A program made the translations under genes and the position numbers. From Vibrio pomeroyi (lineage in GTDB: Bacteria; Pseudomonadota; Gammaproteobacteria; Enterobacterales; Vibrionaceae), in the NCBI GenBank assembly GCA_041879425.1, contig CP090854.1, forward strand, positions 2,108,001 to 2,172,000: a stretch of DNA of 64,000 nt. The letters run 5' to 3'. This document shows, piece after piece, positions 52,971 through 61,900 of the stretch; positions within the stretch are counted from its first letter, which is position 1; each line of letters begins with the position of its first letter. The notes under the pieces were generated by a model. The model had not been told where the DNA came from. It saw only the letters and a program-made list of their open reading frames with translations, and did not search any database.

Positions 52971-55900
52971 TTAACCGTGAGTAATCACATTCTGCTGTAC
53001 TAATGCATCCAGAATATCCGAAGGCATAGTGCCACTTAAGGTTAACTGAGGAGCAAGGTCTTCAACCACGATCACTTGCTCTGTGGTTCCTATACCATCT
53101 GGGTTGATCGTAAGCTCAATATCATCCCCTTCCACTTTCGCGTCAATCTGTTGTAGCAATGCAGTCATGTCTGGAGATGAATTCTTAAGCTCTGGTAGCA
53201 CTTCTCTCAAGTCAATACTGTCCCCTTCAGACAAATCAAAGTCGGTAATCGTATCTTCAACACCATCTTCGATGTTCAGCCACACGAACGAATCCATACC
53301 ATCGCCACCGGTTAGAATATCTGAACCGCCGCCGCCAATGAGCGTATCGTCACCTGCACCACCTTCCAGTCGGTCATTACCTGAACCACCCGTTAAGTCA
53401 GTCGCATTAGCACCAGCCAGTAACTGAACATCATCAGTTTCCGAAGCCAAGTTGATATCAACCGCATTCGACACAATGTTCAAGTTCAGGTCAATCGATG
53501 CAGAGGTCGCTGTATCGTTGTTATCAGTCTCTTCAGACACTGCCTCAACTTTCAGTGTGTAGTTACCCGGAGTTTGAGAAAGCCCAACCGCTTGCAAGCT
53601 TTCGATTGCATCTGCCGTTGCCACCCACACACCGCCTCCAAGATCCGTCACAGAACCCGCTGTACTGGTGATTTGAGCGCCAGCAGGCACATCACTGATA
53701 TGCAGCGTTAGCTCTTCTGTAATGTCCGTTAAGGCCGCGATAATCCCAACCAAAGGAATGCCACTCGCACTCACAGACTGACTCGCAGTAATGTTTCTCA
53801 CGTAGTTAGTCGCACTATCGATAGACAGGGTTGGTGCATTCGCCACTGGCGTCACCGCGATGTTGTAAACCACAGGTGCTGTCTCTATCGCAATACCTGA
53901 AGGGTTGCCGCTGTCTTTGGCGACAACTTCTAATCCAATGCTATTGGTTGGAGACAGGCTCGCATCAAGGAAAACACCATTTGGACTGGTCGGCGTATCA
54001 ATCAACGCATTCAGGTCGCTCAATGTCCCCACTAAGATAACTGAACCCGTGTTGTTGCCGTTAACAACAACCGTCGTCACTGCCGGAAGCGATACGTTTA
54101 ATGTGCCGTAATCCACCGTCAGCGTGACTGTCATTAAGTCATCAGAAAATGCATCTACATAATCAGGGTCACTGACATTGATACCACTCAACAGTTGACC
54201 AGCATCCTCATCGATAAGAGTAGTGACACTGTCACCATTAACAACAGGAGTATCGTTCACACCTTGTACCACGGCAGTGATTTCAGCGGTATCTGTTAGG
54301 AAGTCATTAACGCCATTCGTCGTCCCGTCATCCTCTACCGTATAAGTAAACTTAACATCACCGTTGTATTCATCAGCTGCCGTAAATACCCAGTATGGGC
54401 CAGTAATCATAGCATCATCAGCACCACCTAGGTTCTCGTAGCGTTGTAGCTGACCTTGACCTTCATCGAGCACCAGATTAGTCACGGTAATCGTGTCGTT
54501 TTCCGGATCGCTCGTAGCAGCAATTAAATCGCCCTCTTTGATGATCAACTGACCTTCTTCAAGGATGTTGCCTAAGTCGATGTCCGTTGCCACCGGCTGA
54601 TCATTCACTTCCGTTACCACAACGCTGATTTCACCAGTGTCTGTTAAGAAATCATTAGCGCCGTTGGTTGTACCATCGTCCTCAACGGTATAAGTGAACT
54701 TAACGTCACCGTTGTATTCGTTGGCTGCGGTAAATACCCAGTACGGGCCAGTGATCGTTGCGTCATCAGCACCGCCCACATTCTCAAAGCGCTGTAATTG
54801 GCCCTGACCTTGATCTAGCACCAGACTGTTCACAGTAATCGTGTCGTTTTCCGGATCAGTGGTTCCGGAAATCAAGTCTTCCTCTTTGATGATCAACTGA
54901 CCTTCTTCAAGCATGGTGCCCAAGTCAATATCCGGTGCCACAGGAGCGTCATTCACTTCCGTTACGATGAGGCTAATTTCAGCGCTATCGGTCAAGAAAT
55001 CATCCACACCGTTGGTGGTACCGTCATCAATAATGTCGTAATTGAACTTCACATCGCCATTAAAATCATTGGCTGCAGTGAATATCCAGAATGGTCCAGT
55101 TACCCCAGCGTCATCAGCACCACCAGCATTTTCAAAGCGGGTTAGTTGGCCTTGCCCTTGTGTAATAGTTACACCAGTTACAGTGAGGTTATGATTTTCT
55201 AGATCAGAACTCGCTGCAATCAAGTCTCCTTCCACAATAACTATTTGACCATCTTCAGCAATCGAACCTAAATCAACATCAGTCGCCACAGGAGCATCAT
55301 TCACTTCTGTTACTTTAATGGTGAAAGTAGTTTGGTTGGTCTGTGCGGTATTCGGATCACCCGCATCAATCAAGCCATTATTACCGCCGTCATCGAGTGT
55401 TGCATTGATCGTGACTAAACCACTCTGGTTGAGATAGTTCTGGTCTGGGTCTGGTTTGAAAGTCACCGCTCCATTAGTCAATGCGGTATTGATGTCGGCT
55501 TCTTTACCAGTAATCACCAATGAACCGTCAGGCTGCAACACAAACGTCACGTCAGGTGAGCTTGTAAACTCAAACACACCCTGCGCTCCCGGCAGTGTTT
55601 GATCAATTTCCAACGTCAACGTGTATGGCGCATCTGGGTTATCAAAGTTAGCGTCAACATCGTAGATACTGAAGTTATCGATAGCGATGCTAATATCTTC
55701 CGGCGTTTCAATGTTGGTCACATTCACAAACGTCGGTTGATCGTTAATTGGATCAATCACTAAATCAACATCAAAGCTGGTTGGCGCACCTAAATATTCA
55801 GTGTTGTCAGCGTCTGTATCCACCGAGCGAACTGTAATTTGTAATGGACCATTAATGCCAAGTACATTACCCGCATCGCTGTTATGTTCACCTGAGTTGA

Positions 55901-58900
55901 ATACGATCTTATCTAACGACTGAGCCGAGACATCAAGTGTCCATAGCTGTGTCACCGGATCGTAGCTCGCTAAGGTTGTACCATCAGGGTAGAAAATAGA
56001 AGCATCTTGAGGCACGCCTGCCACTTCAACTCGAAGTGTTTCTGGCGCATTCTCGGTATACGTGCCACTGCCTGTTGCGGATAGCTCTTTATCCAAAATC
56101 GTCGCATTGATTTCGATATCAATGTTTTGACCTTCGTTGCCTGTCACAGAGTCAGTTGGATTGGTATCAACATCATCGCCCACAGGAAGCACATGAACTT
56201 CAAAGCTCGGCAACGTACCTGCATTCGTAGGAACTCCTAACAAAGACTCTTGAGTAAAGACTTCGACACCAAACTCAAAGGTACCACTGAAATCTTTCGG
56301 CGGTAGAACAGAGATCTCACTTAGATCAAATGACGTTGACACGCTAGGCGGTAATTGGACACTCCAAACTCCCCCACCATTATTCTTCACAGTAAAGTCT
56401 GAATTGTTATCGACTCGGAATAGGAAACCATCCGGCACGTCAGTAAATTTAATGGAAACAAAGGATTCTGAACCATCTAAATCCGTCAAACCAATTGAGA
56501 TTGGGCTAGTTCCAGACAACGAGATTTCTTGATCTTCGCTACCCGTAATTTCGATAACATCAGGGTCACTACCCGGCCCTGTGACGAGAACATCATCCAC
56601 AACTGGAACCACTTCAAAGTTCACACTTGTAGAGAAGGTATCCGTGTCAGTTGCGTTGCCAACAGGAGACGAGGCGTCATTGTAGGTAGCCGTGTCGGTA
56701 ATCGTACCGCTAACATTAACTTGTACCTGATTAATATCGTTATCCGTTGGGTAATTTAGTGCAGGGCGGAACAAGACGTTATCGAGAGCACCTGCGCTGA
56801 TCTGAGCTTCATTAAAGGTCACCGTTGTGCCAAGTAACGTACCCGTTCCATCGTAGAAAGCACCGACGCTCGTATCATCCAAAGTCAGCGTAATAGAAGT
56901 GAATTTTTCATCACCACCTTCAACCCCACTAACTTGATCAGTAATGGTTGAGCTGAAATCAAGCTGGATATAGGTATCTTCGTAACCGACAGGATCTTGT
57001 CCAGCTTGGCCGTCAGTATCAACAGGGTTAAACAAATCATCTAGTGAGCCTGTTACCGTCACATCGATATCAGGGTTGCCTTCAACATCTGGTGCAACTT
57101 TAATGACCACTTCTGTCACTAGAGTTTTCTCATCACCCGACAATACGTCTTTAGTTACTATCGTCAACGGCAACCTAAAGTCGCCAGAGTAGTCGGCAGG
57201 TAAGTTAAGCAGTAGGCCAGAGAAGTCGGTCGAGACCCCTTGTTCGACGGTAGTCTGGAATACATATTTCCCATTAACAAAGTCGAGGTCGCTGCTTCCC
57301 GATAAACTAATTGGGAAGGTAACTTCATTAGCTGCTCCTGGGTTAATGGTCACACTATCATCAATAATGATGGTCACTTGGTCAGTTGAATCATCTTCGC
57401 CAGAGAACGTAATTAAACCATTCAATGCCGTGCCCAGATCTAACTGGGTGTCCTCAATCGCATCAACAACACTGTCTGGTGTTATATCAATATCGGCTGC
57501 AACCTTAGTACTCCCAACCACCACTTGAGGGAATGACAGAGTCACTTCTCCGTCTCTACGAGCGTCCACAGATGACTCAACCTCAACACCATCACCTCGG
57601 TCTATCACCGTGCTGAAGATGTCCATCTTGATGTCATTGAACCCTCCAGCCCCACTGTTACCAGAAGGAAGAACAAGACCGTTTGGTGCACTGATGCTAA
57701 ATATGTCTTCATTCGTTACAACCCAGCGTCCATTGCCTTCATAAGCAGCACCAATAACGAGCAGTTGATTAAGTACAGCATCTGATAGAGCCGAGTCATC
57801 CACGTTTGTTAACTGGATAATTAACTGGTCCACTTCTTCGATAGCAGACGAAGCATCTGTTTCTTGGTAACGAATGACGAACTCATCCGTAACCGATGTA
57901 TTATCGCTATTGGTCGTGAACTTAAGCACGCCAGTATTTGCATCAGCAACTACGGTTGCTAGTGCCCCAGTCCCAGCAACATCATCGACAATAAGTTTGT
58001 TATTAGCATCTTCTGGTTCAACCACAGGTCGCACTTGAACATCAATAGTACCGTTAATCGTCGCGGTAACGATGCCTTGACCAGGATTGCCAGCGTCGAC
58101 GTATTCATGATCTCGCTCCTCGACCATGACAACCGTATTAAGCGTAAAGTCGGTACTTGAATCTTGTTCGGGTGTTATCTGAATAAAATTATTGTTCAGC
58201 GCAATTTGAGTAAACTCTTCTGCCGTCTGTCCACTCTTAGGTGTGATGGTTAGCGTTCCGGCTACAGCATCGTAGTTCCAAATCACATCACCGTTTACAA
58301 CCACACTTGCAACACCACTTGGAATACCACTGATAACGATTGAAGTGAAATGCTCATCATCGTCAATGTAATCAGTGCCCTCTGGATGCCAATCAATGTT
58401 GATCGCCGTATCTTCATCCCCACGAGTCACCGTATTGTAGGTTGCAGAGGTATCAATCCTAGGCTCAACCAATACTCGAACTTCTTGGTCGAACGTTAAG
58501 GTATGGCCATCGTTTTCGGTCACTATCACTTGACCTTGAATGTGGATATTCTCTGTCGATGAGTCGACAGGTCTGATGCGAATACCTGAGGTTTTACCCG
58601 CCTCTGTAATGTTCGCTTCGTAGATAGGTTTAGATAAATCAGGGCTACCGCCCGGTCCCATTTCGTAACCAACAAAGTTAAGGTCGATCACCGTACCGTC
58701 GCCGTCTTCGAGAATCACGCCATCTGGAATGCCCGATAGAATAACCGTTATAGACTCCGAGCCATCGTCAGCTAATGGCGTAGTACCAGTATCAGGTTTT
58801 CTTTCTCCAGACAACACTGTGAAGTCCAGCAGAGCAAACCTATCGCCATTTTGACTCTCTTCAATAGTCGTTTGGACACCACTCGTCGTACCGTCATCAA

Positions 58901-61900
58901 ACGTTGTCCAATCCGTACCGTTGGTACCGCCGTAAGGAATATCAGCAACACCTTTAACTTCGACATTAACCGTTTTAGTACCTAGGATCTCTTCATCGAC
59001 TTGCGCACCTGTAGAAAGATTCGCGGTGTCTTTAACCACTCCTGTTACATCAAAGGTAAAGTCCACATTGCTGTGTTTGGTTGGAACAACTTCCACGTTA
59101 GCCAAATCGGCATACGCAATTTCTTGGTAATTGGTACCACTGACTGTAGGAACAACTGTAGTCGTCCCTAGGAAATAGAGTACCGCACCTTCCGTAATAT
59201 TGCTGATACGAACAAACAGTTCTTCAGAACCATCGGTATCCACTGAGCCAGTCATGGTAATGACTTCGTCTAGCGTGAATGCGTCTTTGTTGTCCAAAGG
59301 ACCAATGTAATCAGGGTCATCGATATTATCTTCGTTAATCCTAATACGGCTCACGCTGAATTTGCCCGGGTCGGCGTCAGCAGTCACATCAATGATAATA
59401 TTTTGCTCTACAGAGCGAGCGGTCGTTTTGTCTACCCCACCGTTGGCTGAATCATCGTATGGATTAAGCGTCTCTTCCGTAATTGCCGTCGCTTTGAACT
59501 CAATTTGCCCAGAGAAGTTATCAATAGGGTTAACTACGGTGCTATTGATATCAGCAGATGCGATGATATAAACACCATTAACTGGCGTAAGTACTGTGCC
59601 ATTTTGGTCAAGCAGCTCAAACTTCCCGTCGCCTTGAACAGCTTCAAGCTCATAGGTAATGGTTTCAGTTTGGCTATCATCTTGTGACACTGCGTTCAGT
59701 TGCAGCGTGACATCGTCTTCATCTTCGTTCACTTGATATTGATACGTGCTGTTGGAATCATCCCACGTTGCAATATCCGCTACCGCTTCAATCTCAATTC
59801 TGAAGTTTGAATTAACGGTGTGATCTGTACTGCCATTTTTCTCAATTTCAAGCTCATAACGAACTCGCCCACCAGTTTCATCCGAACTAGCGTGTTGGTC
59901 CGGAACAAAGAACAAGTTGTCTATCGTCGCGATAGTTTGTCTCGGTTCATTCGGATTAGGAGCAAAGCTTTGTTCGAGTTGAGGAGGACCAAATATAATG
60001 CTCCCATTTGGCTCAGGCACTAATTCAATGTACTTAGAGCTAACAGCATCCAAGTAATAAAAAGTACCTTGGTGACTGTCACCTCCGTTCGGGCTTTTAA
60101 TCGTCAACTGCCCAATAGATTCAGCGTTATCTTGGTCATACAGACTCACTTGCAGCGCAACTTGCGCTGGTGCATCAGGCAAATCAATCTGGTTATCTTG
60201 AACATTCTCAAAAGTAGGCTCTTCGCCTGTTGCGTAAGGTATGGTTGAGTCTCTACCCGCATCCTCGAAGGTCGTCACTTTCAGCGCGATTCTTGTAGAG
60301 TCCCTATCTGTAATCGAAATATCTAACGGAGTTTCAGAGGTGTCTAAGTCTCCATCCGTCGCAATCACGTTAATCGAGAAGTCGATGGTATCAAGACCGC
60401 CATGATCTAGATAACCATTAGCTCTGAATTCAACCTCACCATTTGAGTCGATACGTAATCGACCAAGCTGACGAGTATCAGCTCCTCCATTCGTCTGCTC
60501 GTAGACTCGAACCACTTGGCTGCCACTACTTAAATCTAAGCCGCTGCTGTATGGCCCGTTGTTTCCTGTTCGGAACACAATATCGGCACCATTGCTGGTA
60601 ATACCCTCTATGCGAGTCAGTGCTGCGCCATCAGCTCCCACATCCGTCGCATTGGCAAACATATCGACTTTAGAACCATTGTAATTCTGACCTTCAAGAC
60701 GAGTAATCGACTGAGTTGTCACTAACGGAACATCATCCGTCACTGTGATTGTCAGATCAATCGCGTTTGATTGGTCTTGGTCAAAGTCTTCAGCCACAAC
60801 TGAGAAACCAAGTTCGATGTTGTTTTCATCGCCACCATCAGGGTGTTTAAGAGGTTTAAACAATTCAAACTGATAACTGTTATCCGAGGTATCGAAAATA
60901 ATCTCGAACACTGCTTCATTGCTAGTCACCGTTTGAGCAGTATAGGTAAATGTTGTGCCGACCTGTGAAACAGTTAACCACTCTAAGCCTTCTCCATCGG
61001 AAGTTAAGCCAGCTAGAACCAAATCTTCATCTACCAGTTCATACTTCACAACGCCATCGGCACCTTCATCGACAGTGAACAATCCATTAATAATGGTGTC
61101 TTCAGAACGATCCGAACCAATCCCACTAAGATCGTCTTCATCAACAACCGTTTCGCCGGTCGGAGCGGTCATCACAGGCACATCATCGAGCACTTCGATT
61201 GGCAATACATATTGATTAGAATCATCGCCATCACCGTCAACGGCAACAACATCAAATGGTATTGTCAACGTATTGAGGTTACTCGGTGTCGTAGCGTGAT
61301 TGAGAGGGCCAAGTAAGGTAAAGGTGTAAGCACCATCATCAGTCAATACTAATGTGAAAATTGGCGTTCCACTTGGGTCGGTTGCACCTTGGTAGGTGGT
61401 TGTATTAGCAGCCCCGGTAATTTCGGTGATCTTAATACCTTCATTGCCCGACGATAGCGTTGCTTCCAGCGTTGAGATATTACGCAGCTCGTAAACCTCA
61501 ACTTGGTCTGCACCTTCTGTGGTAACAAACGAACCCGTCGCTTGTGCCAGAGTGCCTAAATCTTCTTCATCAACCACAAACGTACTTGCAACAGTCGTAT
61601 CAGTAATGGTTGGCACATCATCAGTAATGGTCACCGTTAGCGGTTTCATTGCTGAATCAGTATTGTCTTTGTCGACAGCGATAACTGGTAAGGTGAAGAT
61701 TTGATCATTGTTACCTTGTACTGGCAGGTGATCTAACTCTTCCAACAAGGTGAATGTGTACTCTCCTAGAACCACGCTACTAAAAGTGATAGTGAAGATA
61801 TCCGTTTGGACACCGCCGCTTTCAACGTAACCAATATAATTATCGCTGTTCAGAGGATCTTCTTTTAGCTGAACCACCAAACCATCCGCTTTCAGATCGC

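Noticed and set aside
53083..53427. Many plus-strand open frames opposite the adhesin gene
   Set aside because: They are antisense to a repetitive, low-stop coding frame and have the Ser/Val-rich composition expected of such shadows.
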